Notes: generated by a model not told the origin, from the letters alone. Numbered from the stretch's first letter, positions 1-9,335 are shown. The stretch: 64,000 bases of DNA from Flagellimonas amphidinii (GCF_013090115.1 NZ_JABFNN010000039.1:62001-126000); one strand, 5' to 3'. Made by a program: numbers and translations.

Positions 1-1020
1 GAACGCTTCGGCAATTTCCAATAGGGCAACGCTTCCAGAACCATCGTCATCTGCGCCATTGTTTATTTGACCATCGGCTGTGACTCCAATATGATCAAGG
101 TGTGAAGAAATAATAACATATTCTTCTGGTTTTTCTGAACCCTTTAGCACAGCTACCACATTTTCCGAACTTATTTTCTCGTTGGCGCTGTTGATATTCA
201 GATTTAGCTCGATGGACATTATTTTGGAAGCATGGTCTTCTGCAATATCTTTTTTTATGGCAGTAGCGGCTTTCTCATTCAATAAAACCATAAAATGTTC
301 ATCACTTTCATCTACCAATTCCATTCTACCACTATTATTGGTTTTCATATATTCAAAATACCTTTTGTATCTTGGAAAGTTTGTGGTATCAAAAAATAGA
401 ACACCTATGGCTCCTTTGGTTGTGGCCAACTCCATCTTCTTTTGTAATGCTTCGGACATATTGCTCCAAACTGACTTTTCACTAGTGCCAGACAGCAAAT
501 AATTACCGTTTTTATCAATAGGTTCACCTGCTTTGACCAAAACCAATTTGCCATTTACATCCAATCCGGTATAATCAGAATAGTCACCATCTTCAATACC
601 GTAGCTAGCATACACAATTTCTACGTAATTACCAGTTGCAGAGGAGAATGTTAGTATATCTTCACCTAATGGGAATTCGGTATTATTGATAGTAATGCTT
701 CCTTCGGGAACTTGGGCAACCTCCAAAGGAACAGGTTGAAAATAATTCCCATCATTTTTGGCGGCTGGTATACCTAGCTTCATATAATGTGCTTTCAAAT
801 AATCAACAGCCTTCTTTTGTCCAGGTTTTCCGGTTTCCCTTCCTTCAAAATCATCAGAAGCATAGGTGTATAGATGTTCTTTAAGATCGTCTTGCGTTAT
901 AGTCTTGGCGTATGTAACCGGATCAATTTCTTTTTTGGATTGTGATTGTTCAGAAACTGTTTTTTGGGAAGAGTTACAGGAAAAAGCCAGTAGAGAGGCC
1001 ACTAAAATGATGTTCTTCAT
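1..1020 (-). CDS. M28-family zinc aminopeptidase, lipoprotein (C-terminus cut by window edge)
   Basis: The frame is open from an ATG at 1020 to the window edge (340 codons), so the C-terminal part is missing. The N-terminus MKNIILVASLLAFSC looks like a lipoprotein signal with the lipid Cys at residue 15. Near the visible end, SSHLDHIG is followed by NGADDDGSG and ALLE, the M28 peptidase zinc-binding His and bridging Asp with the usual spacing. A protease-associated-like insert is likely between about residues 95 and 280. Family members remove N-terminal amino acids from peptides outside the cytoplasm. It diverges from the hydroxyproline genes to its right. Substrate is unknown. Confidence 0.9.
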   Translation of the reverse strand, partial: MKNIILVASLLAFSCNSSQKTVSEQSQSKKEIDPVTYAKTITQDDLKEHLYTYASDDFEGRETGKPGQKKAVDYLKAHYMKLGIPAAKNDGNYFQPVPLEVAQVPEGSITINNTEFPLGEDILTFSSATGNYVEIVYASYGIEDGDYSDYTGLDVNGKLVLVKAGEPIDKNGNYLLSGTSEKSVWSNMSEALQKKMELATTKGAIGVLFFDTTNFPRYKRYFEYMKTNNSGRMELVDESDEHFMVLLNEKAATAIKKDIAEDHASKIMSIELNLNINSANEKISSENVVAVLKGSEKPEEYVIISSHLDHIGVTADGQINNGADDDGSGSVALLEIAEAF

Positions 1021-1275
1021 TATAACTGTTTACTATGATATTTGGCCAAAAATAAGTAAACAGAATGAACTTGATGTTGGTTTTGGTACTGTTTTAGGGA
1101 TTTGCCCATTTGTTGATTAGTTTCATGAAATCTAAAGATTACTATTCTTATTCTATGATATGCAACCTTTCACTTGTTCAAAAATTAGCTGTAAAAAATA
1201 ATTCTGAATGAATTTGGGGGTAATATATATGTAGTTTGTGCTAATTTTTAAGAAACTAAACGGAAACTATTGCTT

Positions 1276-1283
1276 TAAATTTG
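1276..1283 (+). promoter_or_regulatory. Promoter -7 element of the epimerase/dehydrogenase pair
   Basis: TAAATTTG matches the Bacteroidota -7 consensus TAnnTTTG and lies 31 bases before the ATG at 1315. I find no TTG at the expected -33 spacing. Confidence 0.4.
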
Positions 1284-1314
1284 TGAGTTATACTTTAATG
1301 TAGATTCTATTTTT

Positions 1315-2325
1315 ATGGCAGTTCATACTTTTAAGTGTATTGATGCACACACCTGTGGGAATCCAGTAAGACTCGTTGTTGAAGGTGGTCCAAAATTGAT
1401 AGGTAATTCCATGGAGGAAAAACGACAGCACTTTATGAGAGAGTTTGATTGGATCAGAACAGGACTCATGTTTGAGCCCCGTGGTCATGATATGATGAGT
1501 GGTAGTATTTTATATCCACCACATGACCCAGATAATGATATTGCCGTACTTTTTATTGAGACCAGTGGTTGCCTTCCTATGTGTGGGCATGGTACAATAG
1601 GCACAATGACCATGGCATTGGAAGAAGGATTGATTCAACCCAAAATTCCGGGAAAAGTTAAAATGGAGGCGCCTGCAGGGCTGGTAGAAATTGAATACCA
1701 TAAACCAAATGACAAAGTGGAATGGATTAGGCTCACCAACGTGAAGAGTTATTTAGCTGCGGAAAACCTCTTCGTAAAATCATCAGGGTTGGGAGATTTA
1801 CATTTTGATGTGGCCTACGGCGGAAATTTCTATGCAATTATTGATCCACAAGAAAATTTTGAAGGTGTTGACAAGTTTACTGCAGGCGAATTGATTGGTT
1901 TTTCAAAAGAGATTCGCGATAAAATCAATGCAAAGTACCCAAAAGAATTTGTTCATCCAGAAAATCCAAATATCAATCATGTGTCTCATATTCTTTGGAC
2001 TGGTGAACCTTTAGATGCAACTTCTTCTGGTCGCAATGCTGTATTTTATGGAGATAAGGCAATTGACCGTTCTCCTTGTGGCACAGGGACTTCCGCACGT
2101 ATGGCACAACTTAATGCTAAAGGTCAGCTGAAACAAGGTGAAACTTTTGTGCATGAAAGTTATATTGGTTCTAAATTTATTGGCAAAGTTGAGGAAGAGG
2201 CCGAGCTGGTAGGAAAAAAAGCCATAGTGCCAAGCATTCAGGGTTGGGCCAAAATTTATGGCAGAAATACAATAACAATTGATGATCAAGACGATCCTTA
2301 CGCACACGGATTTCAGGTAATATAA
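1315..2325 (+). CDS. Proline racemase family, probable 4-hydroxyproline 2-epimerase
   Basis: This 336-residue protein has both catalytic cysteines of the family: Cys90 in MCGHGTIG and Cys255 in SPCGTGTS. Two Cys residues indicate a racemase or epimerase. The related trans-3-hydroxy-L-proline dehydratases replace the second Cys with Thr. Such enzymes interconvert trans-4-hydroxy-L-proline and cis-4-hydroxy-D-proline in the cytoplasm. The next gene, 6 bases downstream, encodes a D-amino-acid-type dehydrogenase that would take the D-product, which favours hydroxyproline over proline. The ATG at 1315 fits the promoter element at 1276. Substrate choice between hydroxyproline and proline is inferred. 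Confidence 0.88.
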   Translation: MAVHTFKCIDAHTCGNPVRLVVEGGPKLIGNSMEEKRQHFMREFDWIRTGLMFEPRGHDMMSGSILYPPHDPDNDIAVLFIETSGCLPMCGHGTIGTMTMALEEGLIQPKIPGKVKMEAPAGLVEIEYHKPNDKVEWIRLTNVKSYLAAENLFVKSSGLGDLHFDVAYGGNFYAIIDPQENFEGVDKFTAGELIGFSKEIRDKINAKYPKEFVHPENPNINHVSHILWTGEPLDATSSGRNAVFYGDKAIDRSPCGTGTSARMAQLNAKGQLKQGETFVHESYIGSKFIGKVEEEAELVGKKAIVPSIQGWAKIYGRNTITIDDQDDPYAHGFQVI

Positions 2326-2331
2326 TTAAGT

Positions 2332-3588
2332 ATGGATAGCAGTAAAAGAGTTTTGGTGATAGGTGGAGGTATAGTTGGACTTTCAACTGCCTATTATTTA
2401 CGAAAAGAAGGACATGAAGTGACAGTAGTGGACAAAAGTGATATTACCTCTGGAGCTTCTTTTGTCAATGCAGGTTATCTCACCCCTAGTCATATTGTGC
2501 CGTTGGCAGCCCCTGGAATGATTTCCAAAGGAATCAAATATATGTTTGATTCATCAAGTCCTTTTTATATGAAACCGAGATTTGACCTGGATTTTATACG
2601 ATGGGCATGGTATTTTAAGAAATCCTCAACAAAGGCCAAGGTGGAGCGAGCCATGCCAATTATCCGAGACATTAATCTTTTGGGTAGAGATTTGTACGAA
2701 GAGATTCATGCTTCTGGAGATTTAGGTAGTTTTCATTTTGAAAATAAGGGGCTCCTAATGGTTTATCAAACAGAAAACGAACGAGATCATGAATTAAAGG
2801 TTGCCGAAAAAGCCAAAGAATTGGGCTTGGGTGTCAATCATTTGGATATAGAAGGACTTGCAGAGGTGGAACCGAACATTGCATTCAATGCAAAAGGCGC
2901 TTTTCATTATGATTGCGATAGACATAGCACGCCAACTCAATTTATGGAACGTTTGCTGCAATACTTGGTTCAAGCGGGAGTTCAAATCCGAAAAAATGAA
3001 GAGGTACAGGAAGTAGAGATTCAAAAGGATAAAATTGTTCAAATCCAAACAGATAAGAACCACTATCAACCTGATGAAGTTGTTTTAGCAGCAGGGTCTT
3101 GGACTTCACAAATGTGCAAAAAGCTGAACCAGAAATTACCACTTCAAGCGGGTAAAGGCTATGCCATTAATGTACCTTCAGAAACAAAAATATCCATGCC
3201 AGCCATATTAATGGAAGCTAAAATGGCGGTTACACCTATGGATGGATTTACCCGATTTGCTGGAACCATGGAGTTTTCTGGAATCAATGGCCATATCAGA
3301 AAAGAGCGGGTGGAAGCCATAGCAAGAGGGGCAGAAAATTTTTATGAAGGACTTCAAATTCCAGAGGAGGATAAAAATAAAGCACAATGTGGATTACGTC
3401 CAGTTTCTCCAGATGGATTGCCTTATATAGGAAAATCTAAAGGTTTCAATAACCTAACCATTGCTTCTGGTCATGCTATGATGGGTTGGAGTTTGGGACC
3501 GGTAACGGGAAAATTGGTCGCCGAATTGGTTTCTGGAAATAAATCGTCCCTTGACCTTACTCCATTTGCTCCTGACCGCAAATTCTAA
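2332..3588 (+). CDS. FAD-dependent D-amino acid (probable D-hydroxyproline) dehydrogenase, DadA-like
   Basis: The 418-residue protein starts with an FAD-binding Rossmann motif, GGGIVG at residues 11-16, followed by the acidic end of strand 2 (VVDK). The C-terminal CGLRPVSPDGLPYIG and GHAMMGWSLGP segments are typical of the DadA/DAO family (about 415-430 residues). It probably oxidises cis-4-hydroxy-D-proline made by the upstream epimerase to pyrroline-4-hydroxy-2-carboxylate. The two genes form one transcription unit with a 6-base gap. The later pathway enzymes (deaminase and semialdehyde dehydrogenase) are not in the window, so the exact substrate stays inferred. Confidence 0.85.
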   Translation: MDSSKRVLVIGGGIVGLSTAYYLRKEGHEVTVVDKSDITSGASFVNAGYLTPSHIVPLAAPGMISKGIKYMFDSSSPFYMKPRFDLDFIRWAWYFKKSSTKAKVERAMPIIRDINLLGRDLYEEIHASGDLGSFHFENKGLLMVYQTENERDHELKVAEKAKELGLGVNHLDIEGLAEVEPNIAFNAKGAFHYDCDRHSTPTQFMERLLQYLVQAGVQIRKNEEVQEVEIQKDKIVQIQTDKNHYQPDEVVLAAGSWTSQMCKKLNQKLPLQAGKGYAINVPSETKISMPAILMEAKMAVTPMDGFTRFAGTMEFSGINGHIRKERVEAIARGAENFYEGLQIPEEDKNKAQCGLRPVSPDGLPYIGKSKGFNNLTIASGHAMMGWSLGPVTGKLVAELVSGNKSSLDLTPFAPDRKF

Positions 3589-3659
3589 TAATTGTGTTTT
3601 CTTTTGGTTAATTTAGGCATGGTGTATGCTAGTAATTTTCTAGTTGAACCATTTAGAAG

Positions 3660-3667
3660 TAATTTTG
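3660..3667 (+). promoter_or_regulatory. Promoter -7 element very close to a start codon
   Basis: TAATTTTG fits TAnnTTTG and ends only 4 bases before the ATG at 3672. If used, the transcript would be leaderless or nearly so, or translation would start at a later codon. No -33 TTG is seen at normal spacing. Confidence 0.3.
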
Positions 3668-3671
3668 CCCT

Positions 3672-4595
3672 ATGATAAAAAACTACATTCCACTTTTAGT
3701 TTTTTCACTTTGGACAGTAACTGGGCTTCGTTCCCAAGAGATTCAAATACTTAAACTCCAAGATTTTGACTTGAACGGTAAGGTTAAATCTTGTTTGGTA
3801 AGTACGGATTATGGCAAGGAACTTTTCGAATTTACCAAGGATGGTTTTTTGACCAAGACAGTGACCCAATACAATGATTCTGACCAAGACATCACCTATT
3901 ATAAATATGATGGAGGAGAATTGGTAGAGAAAAGGATGGAAAGTTATAAGAACAATGTTTTGGATGCATCCACATCTATGGCAAACTTTTATTCCATCGA
4001 TACGGTTCCTAATCGAAAAATATCAGAAAAAATCATTTCCTACGATAAAGAATTTCTGGAACAACAGGAATATCAGTTTGATGAAACAGGAAGGTTGACA
4101 AAAATAATTACATCAAATGCTGATGGAGTTGACGAAACTACTTTTGAATACGCTCCCTATAAGAATGAGCTTACCAAAAGCATTTTTATAAATGGAGTCA
4201 TTGAAAAATCCATCAGAACTTCAGAAAAGAAAACATCAAAAGGCCCTCTCAAGATTGTTTTGACCAAAGAATATATAGACGGCATGTCCAATAAGGCCAC
4301 AGAGGAAATTTTTAACGTACAGGGTAAACTTATCTCGCAAGAGCTATTTTCCTATGACATGATAAACAAGAAGTTTGTGTCTGATACTAAAAAAATCATG
4401 TATTACAAGGACGGGATTTTGGGAAAAGTAGTTACCAAGACTGAAAATACTGAATCTGTTGAAGAGTACATTTTTCAGTTTGACAATAACAAGAATAAAA
4501 ATTGGGTAAGAAAAATTGTAACTCCAGACAATAGCTATACTTCCCGTTCGCTAACGTACTACCCTGAAGAAGAAGCTAAAACAGAGTCCAATTAA
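3672..4595 (+). CDS. Secreted protein with YD/RHS-like strand repeats, function unknown
   Basis: The 307-residue product begins with a Sec signal peptide (cleavage near LRSQ, residues 19-22). The rest is a series of short beta-strand units, such as YKYDGGELVEKR, EYQFDETGRLTKI and FNVQGKLISQE. These resemble the YD/RHS-like or MORN-like repeats of Bacteroidota surface proteins. There is no catalytic motif and no T9SS C-terminal domain that I can recognise. It ends one base before the convergent VOC gene. I cannot assign a function. Confidence 0.75.
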   Translation: MIKNYIPLLVFSLWTVTGLRSQEIQILKLQDFDLNGKVKSCLVSTDYGKELFEFTKDGFLTKTVTQYNDSDQDITYYKYDGGELVEKRMESYKNNVLDASTSMANFYSIDTVPNRKISEKIISYDKEFLEQQEYQFDETGRLTKIITSNADGVDETTFEYAPYKNELTKSIFINGVIEKSIRTSEKKTSKGPLKIVLTKEYIDGMSNKATEEIFNVQGKLISQELFSYDMINKKFVSDTKKIMYYKDGILGKVVTKTENTESVEEYIFQFDNNKNKNWVRKIVTPDNSYTSRSLTYYPEEEAKTESN

Positions 4596-4991
4596 TTAGT
4601 TAAGCTGCAATAGGTCCCATAAATTTCCATAAAGATCTTTAAAAACCACTACTGTACCGTATTCCTCTTTTCTGGGTTTTTCGGTAAACTCCACGCCTTT
4701 ATTTTTCATGGATTCATAGTCTGCCCAAAAGTCGTCTGTATGTAAGAAGAGAAATACCCTTCCACCAGTTTGATTGCCAATTGCAGCCATTTGTTCCTCG
4801 TTGGCAGCCTTTCCCAAAAGCAAGGCACATTCCGAAGTTTTTGGAGCCACAAGTACCCATCGTTTTCCATTACCCAAATCAACATCCTGTACTAATTTAA
4901 AATTTAGTTTTTGGGTATAGAATTCAATCGCTTCATCATAGTCACGAACGACCAATGTTATATGGGCTATGGATTTTTTACTGTTTGCCAT
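4596..4991 (-). CDS. VOC (glyoxalase/bleomycin resistance) family protein
   Basis: The 131-residue protein has the two beta-alpha-beta-beta-beta units of a VOC fold. It begins IAHITLVVRDYDEAIEFYTQKL, and a second half ends VVFKDLYGNLWDLLQL, with a candidate metal-binding Glu/His pattern. VOC proteins include metal-dependent lyases, dioxygenases and resistance proteins, so the substrate is open. Its ATG overlaps the stop of the upstream hydrolase in a TAATG arrangement, which implies translational coupling. A second VOC gene of the same length lies at 52.6 kb. Confidence 0.88.
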   Translation of the reverse strand: MANSKKSIAHITLVVRDYDEAIEFYTQKLNFKLVQDVDLGNGKRWVLVAPKTSECALLLGKAANEEQMAAIGNQTGGRVFLFLHTDDFWADYESMKNKGVEFTEKPRKEEYGTVVVFKDLYGNLWDLLQLN

Positions 4992-5629
4992 TATGCCAAA
5001 GATTGGATAATTTCGGGTTTTACTTCGTGCCCTCCTTCAAAGTTGATGACCCTTGCCTTTCCTTCAAACAGCAAATCTATCTTAGTATATTCTTGCTGCA
5101 ACCGCTCTGGAGTTATATAGATGTCTTTGTCGCCGTAGATTAATGTAACGGAAGTAAAATCCCAGTCAATAAAGTCAAAATCCTCTTTTTTCAATTCATT
5201 GGGGATCCCCCCAGCATAAAGAATAAGCGATTTGCATTTGATTTTTTTTCGAGTAAACCATCGTGCAGCAATAGAAACCCCTTGAGAAAATCCAAAAAGT
5301 ATCAAATTTATGCCTGAAGGTATTTCTTCGGCTTCATATACAGCATCCAAATACTGCATTACATTTTGAATTTCCATAGCTGTACTTTCTTTTGTCAACC
5401 AACTGGCTCCCACATATTTAAATTCATCTTTCAAATAATATTTGGATGGTGCCTGGGGTACTATCAGGTAGTTTTCATCGCTGTTCAAAGTAGCAAAATA
5501 CTTTACAAAGTATTTGCTCAAATAGCCCATGCCATGAAGAATTATCCAAACATTTTTAGTCTTTTCAGTAATTGAATTTTGTGTGAGGTAGGTATTCTCC
5601 GTGGAATATTTCACCGTGTTTTCACGCAT
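4991..5629 (-). CDS. Alpha/beta hydrolase of the carboxylesterase/lysophospholipase type
   Basis: This 212-residue cytoplasmic protein has the alpha/beta-hydrolase landmarks in order. These are the oxyanion strand WIILHGMG, the nucleophile elbow GFSQG, the acid in YGDKDIYITP, and the catalytic His in EGGHEV. Length and motif fit the small YpfH/carboxylesterase 2 group that cleaves acyl esters. It is the first gene of a minus-strand pair with the VOC protein, joined by TAATG. It lies next to the menaquinone genes but does not look like MenH, whose elbow is SMGG-like. Substrate unknown. Confidence 0.85.
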   Translation of the reverse strand: MRENTVKYSTENTYLTQNSITEKTKNVWIILHGMGYLSKYFVKYFATLNSDENYLIVPQAPSKYYLKDEFKYVGASWLTKESTAMEIQNVMQYLDAVYEAEEIPSGINLILFGFSQGVSIAARWFTRKKIKCKSLILYAGGIPNELKKEDFDFIDWDFTSVTLIYGDKDIYITPERLQQEYTKIDLLFEGKARVINFEGGHEVKPEIIQSLA

Positions 5630-5689
5630 ACATATAGGTACTTTAGTGGTTTGCCATAGCTTTGTGTAATTTTACAAAAAAATAGAAGC

Positions 5690-6112
5690 ATGGAAGCGCA
5701 TAAAGAGAAAATTCTATCAGTTTGCAATGCAATTTGCAAAGGAACATTGATGGAAACTTTGGATATAACCTACATTGACGTAGGAGAGAATTTTTTACTG
5801 GCCAAAATGCCAGTAACACCTCGCGTGCATCAACCAGATGGAGTGCTTCATGGAGGTGCTTCGGTGGCACTGGCAGAAAGTGTGGGCAGTGCCGCTTCCT
5901 ATATTTTTTTGGACGGAAAAGAGTTTTATGTGCGCGGCATTGAAATAGCGGCCAATCATGTGAAGTCGGTCAAGGATGGATTTGTCTATGCAAAGGCATC
6001 AATACTACACAAAGGCCGCACGACCCAATTGTGGGAGATTAGAATTACGAATGAGGAAGGAAACCTGATTTCCAACTGTAAATTGACTACGATTGCCTTA
6101 CCCAGAACATAA
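5690..6112 (+). CDS. PaaI-type hotdog thioesterase, candidate DHNA-CoA hydrolase
   Basis: The 140-residue protein is a single hotdog domain with the family motif VHQPDGVLHGGASVALAES: HGG followed by the catalytic acidic residue in the helix. It is the first gene of the menaquinone locus and overlaps menF by 20 bases. A small hotdog thioesterase in this place is well suited to hydrolyse 1,4-dihydroxy-2-naphthoyl-CoA, the step between MenB and MenA. The fold is seen directly. The substrate is inferred from position, since related enzymes also act on phenylacetyl-CoA or 4-hydroxybenzoyl-CoA. Confidence 0.85.
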   Translation: MEAHKEKILSVCNAICKGTLMETLDITYIDVGENFLLAKMPVTPRVHQPDGVLHGGASVALAESVGSAASYIFLDGKEFYVRGIEIAANHVKSVKDGFVYAKASILHKGRTTQLWEIRITNEEGNLISNCKLTTIALPRT

Positions 6113-7154
6113 AGATTTTCAGACGCTTCTCAATAAAATAGAAGCACAATTGAAAAAAAAGTTACCCTTTTCAGTTTATAGAAAACCAGGAGAAGAGCAA
6201 ATCACTGGACTTTTTCAATCGGACGATAAGTTGTACGCGACCATTACTTTTGAAGAAAGAGGCTTTGTATTTGCGCCTTTTAGTTCAAAAAGTGAAGCAG
6301 TATTAATCCATCCTGATGAAATTTTGACCACAACCTTTTTGGAACAAGAGTCGACTTCAAAAATTACGTCAACGGTTAGCGATGAAGGCAAGTTTGATCA
6401 TCTTGAACTTGTTAAGAGTGGAGTGGAAGCCATAAAAAAGGGAGAATTGAAGAAAGTGGTTTTATCCAGAAAACTGGAAGTCAAACTGACTAAAGACCCT
6501 ATCAATATTTTCAAGAACCTTTTGGCACAATATTCCAATGCTTTTTGCTACTTATTTTATCATCCTAAAGTAGGAATGTGGTGTGGAGCCACGCCTGAAA
6601 CTTTGGTGCAAATCAATAATAATCAATTAACGACCATGTCATTGGCCGCCACTTTACCCAATATAGATAGTGAGCTACCTGCATGGGGAACCAAGGAAGT
6701 TGAGGAACAACAAATGGTTTCGGATTATATCCGGGAAAAATTGGGAGGCATTGTGGATGAACTTGAAATTAGTGAAACCGAATCCGTAAAAGCAGGGAAT
6801 CTTTGGCATTTGCGTTCCAAGGTTACCGCAAGCTTGCCATCCAAAATGGGAATAAAACAAATTATTGAGGCATTGCATCCCACGCCTGCGGTTTGCGGTA
6901 TTCCAACCCAAAAAGCAAAAGCATTTATCCTTTCTCAAGAAAATTATGATCGTAGTTTTTACACCGGCTTTTTAGGGGAGCTCAATTTAAGAGCTGTCAA
7001 TGAAGTTTCATTATTTGTAAATCTAAGGTGTATGGAACTTAATCAGGAAAACGCCTCCATTTTTGTGGGTGGCGGCATTACCGTTGATTCTGAACCAGAA
7101 AGCGAATGGGTTGAGACCCAGAATAAAAGCAGGACCATGTTAAACATCATCTAA
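6093..7154 (+). CDS. menF: Isochorismate synthase, menaquinone pathway
   Basis: The 353-residue protein belongs to the chorismate-utilising family. Signatures visible in order are KKVVLSRKLEV, CGATPETLVQ, MSLAATLP, LHPTPAVCGIP, FYTGFLGE and VGGGITVDSEPESEW, covering the Mg and chorismate sites. It converts chorismate to isochorismate, the first committed step to menaquinone. The only reasonable start is TTG at 6093, inside the 3' end of the thioesterase gene, which points to coupled translation. The length is normal for flavobacterial forms, which have short N-termini. No siderophore genes are nearby, and menD follows, so MenF is preferred over EntC. Confidence 0.93.
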   Translation: MPYPEHKDFQTLLNKIEAQLKKKLPFSVYRKPGEEQITGLFQSDDKLYATITFEERGFVFAPFSSKSEAVLIHPDEILTTTFLEQESTSKITSTVSDEGKFDHLELVKSGVEAIKKGELKKVVLSRKLEVKLTKDPINIFKNLLAQYSNAFCYLFYHPKVGMWCGATPETLVQINNNQLTTMSLAATLPNIDSELPAWGTKEVEEQQMVSDYIREKLGGIVDELEISETESVKAGNLWHLRSKVTASLPSKMGIKQIIEALHPTPAVCGIPTQKAKAFILSQENYDRSFYTGFLGELNLRAVNEVSLFVNLRCMELNQENASIFVGGGITVDSEPESEWVETQNKSRTMLNII

Positions 7155-7194
7155 TTTGGGACTGCTGAATTTAGGGGAATATCAATTTGGAACG

Positions 7195-7202
7195 TATTTT
7201 TG
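7195..7202 (+). promoter_or_regulatory. Possible promoter -7 element before menD
   Basis: TATTTTTG fits TAnnTTTG and ends 6 bases before the ATG at 7209, with a weak -33-like TTTAGG at about 7170. It could drive menD separately from menF with almost no leader. AT-rich chance matches are possible. Confidence 0.3.
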
Positions 7203-7208
7203 TAGGTC

Positions 7209-8942
7209 ATGATGTACTCCAATATTCCTGCTGCACAAACATTGGTTCTTTTTTTTAAGTCCAAAGGAGTTAAAAATATAGTGATATCGCCTGGTTCAAG
7301 AAATGCACCCTTGACCATAAGTTTTTCCAAAAACCCTTTTTTCAATTGTTATAGTATAGTTGACGAGCGTTGCGCTGCTTTTTTTGCCATGGGCATGGCA
7401 CAACAGCTTGGAGAGCCGGTTGCGGTAGTCTGTACATCTGGGAGTGCTTTGTTGAATTATTACCCAGCGATAGCGGAAGCATTTTATAGTGATATTCCAT
7501 TGCTTGTAATTTCTGCGGATAGACCAAGCTACAGGATTGATGTTGGGGACGGACAAACCATCCGCCAAGAAAATGCATTGGAAAAACATATTGGGTATTC
7601 TGCCAATTTAAAACAGGATATTTCCCATGCTGCGGACCAAATTGAAATCTTTGGGAACCAGTTACTGCAGGAAAATCAAGAAGCTGTTCAGCGTTATAAT
7701 GAAAAGGAATTGGAAAAAGCACTTACGGTTGCCTTCTCTGAAAATGCCCCTGTACATATCAACATTCCCTTTGAGGAACCTCTTTATGGAACAGTGGATG
7801 CTCCTCTTATCAATATTGCTGAATCTGCCCCATTGGTTGTTGAAAATCAAAAAACCGATTGGTCAGCACTAAGAAAACTTTGGAAAGAAAGTAACCGAAA
7901 GATGGTTTTGGTTGGGGTAAATCAACCAGATACTGTTTCGCAGGAGTTACTGGACCTTTTTGCAAAAGACGGTGATACTTTGGTTTTTACTGAGACGACT
8001 TCAAACCTTCACCACCCTGAATTTTTCCCAAGTATAGATAGCATTATCGCGCCAATTGAAAAGTCAAACAAAAAAGAAAAGCTTTTTCAAGCATTACAGC
8101 CAGATTTGCTCATCACTTTTGGGGGAATGATTGTTTCAAAAAAAATCAAAGCTTTTTTACGAACCTACCAACCTAATGAACATTGGCATATAGACCCTAA
8201 AAAAGCTTACGATACTTTTTATTGTCTTTCAAAACACATCAAGACAAATCCTAGCCAGTTCATTGAAACTCTTATAGAGCCTGAAAATATGCAAAGCGAG
8301 TACAAGTTGCATTGGCGGCAAACCAAGGAACAATATGAATTGCGAAGAGCGGCTTATGTAAAAAAGATTCCATTTTCTGACTTTGTTGTTTTTGATCAGA
8401 TATTAAAAACCATACCGGAGGGTTACCTAGTACATCTGGCCAATAGTTCAACGGTAAGATATTGTCAATTGTTTCCAATGGATGCATCGTTGAAAGTGTT
8501 CTGTAATCGAGGAACCAGTGGAATAGATGGCAGTACATCCACAGCTATTGGAGCATCCGTTCATAATGAAGAACCAACTTTGTTGATTACTGGGGATTTA
8601 AGTTTCTTTTATGATAGCAATGCACTTTGGAATGATTATCTGAAATCAGATTTCAGGATTATTTTGATCAATAATGCTGGAGGAGGTATTTTCAGAATTT
8701 TGCCCGGCAGCGAAGCGACTGAAGAATTTTCTACCTTTTTCGAAACCAAGCATGACCACACGGCAAAACATTTGGCCAAAATGTATGGGCTGGAGTATTC
8801 CCAAGCCGAAAATGAGCAGCAATTGAATGATTGTTTGAAGCAGTTTTATGTAAAATCTTCAAAAGCAAAAATTCTGGAAATAAAAACCCCTCGTCAAATA
8901 AACGACAAGATTTTGCTCGACTATTTCGATTTCATATCTTAG
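7209..8942 (+). CDS. menD: SEPHCHC synthase (thiamine-diphosphate enzyme)
   Basis: The 577-residue protein has the three-domain layout of MenD. The N-terminal ThDP-pyrimidine domain shows ISPGSRNAPL and VDERCAAFFAMG with the conserved Glu, then VCTSGSALLNYYPAI. The C-terminal domain shows RGTSGIDGSTSTA and the metal/diphosphate motif GDLSFFYDSNAL, then NNAGGGIF. It joins isochorismate and 2-oxoglutarate to give SEPHCHC. Two ATG codons are adjacent (7209 and 7212); either could be used. The length is normal. Confidence 0.96.
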   Translation: MMYSNIPAAQTLVLFFKSKGVKNIVISPGSRNAPLTISFSKNPFFNCYSIVDERCAAFFAMGMAQQLGEPVAVVCTSGSALLNYYPAIAEAFYSDIPLLVISADRPSYRIDVGDGQTIRQENALEKHIGYSANLKQDISHAADQIEIFGNQLLQENQEAVQRYNEKELEKALTVAFSENAPVHINIPFEEPLYGTVDAPLINIAESAPLVVENQKTDWSALRKLWKESNRKMVLVGVNQPDTVSQELLDLFAKDGDTLVFTETTSNLHHPEFFPSIDSIIAPIEKSNKKEKLFQALQPDLLITFGGMIVSKKIKAFLRTYQPNEHWHIDPKKAYDTFYCLSKHIKTNPSQFIETLIEPENMQSEYKLHWRQTKEQYELRRAAYVKKIPFSDFVVFDQILKTIPEGYLVHLANSSTVRYCQLFPMDASLKVFCNRGTSGIDGSTSTAIGASVHNEEPTLLITGDLSFFYDSNALWNDYLKSDFRIILINNAGGGIFRILPGSEATEEFSTFFETKHDHTAKHLAKMYGLEYSQAENEQQLNDCLKQFYVKSSKAKILEIKTPRQINDKILLDYFDFIS

Positions 8943-8979
8943 AAGCACTAAGTATAAATCACAAAGAACACTATCTATT

Positions 8980-9321
8980 ATGAGTAAAAGAGATGAATTG
9001 ATCGTAAAATATGCAGCGGACATCAAAGATAAATTTGGTGAAGCTCCTGACATGGATTTACTTACCAAAGTTGCTATTGGGCTAGGTCCTGCCATTTATA
9101 ATTTGGATGCCTCCAAGGTTTCTGGTTCAGATGATAAAGAACTGCAAACCGTGAAAAACAATTTTTTGATGAAAAAATTGGGCTTGGACGATTCACCAGC
9201 CCTAATGGAAGCCATCAATACAGTAATCGATAAATATGGTAGGTCTGACAAGAACAAACATAGAGCTGTAATTTATTACATGCTGGCAAAACACTTCGGA
9301 AAAGAATCCATTTATAGTTAA
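8980..9321 (+). CDS. DUF2853 family protein
   Basis: The 113-residue, all-helical, soluble protein begins MSKRDELIVKYAADIKDKFG and contains MDLLTKVAIGLGPAIYNLDA and KHRAVIYYMLAKHF, the pattern of DUF2853. No enzymatic motif is visible, and the family has no known function. It follows menD by 37 bases and is followed by a strong terminator, so it is probably the last gene of the menF-menD transcript. Confidence 0.85.
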   Translation: MSKRDELIVKYAADIKDKFGEAPDMDLLTKVAIGLGPAIYNLDASKVSGSDDKELQTVKNNFLMKKLGLDDSPALMEAINTVIDKYGRSDKNKHRAVIYYMLAKHFGKESIYS

Positions 9322-9335
9322 AATAAAAGGACTTT

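Noticed and set aside
4991..5629. The alpha/beta hydrolase as MenH (SHCHC synthase)
   Set aside because: Its elbow is GFSQG and its fold is the carboxylesterase/lysophospholipase type. It is also on the opposite strand from the men genes with its own VOC partner.
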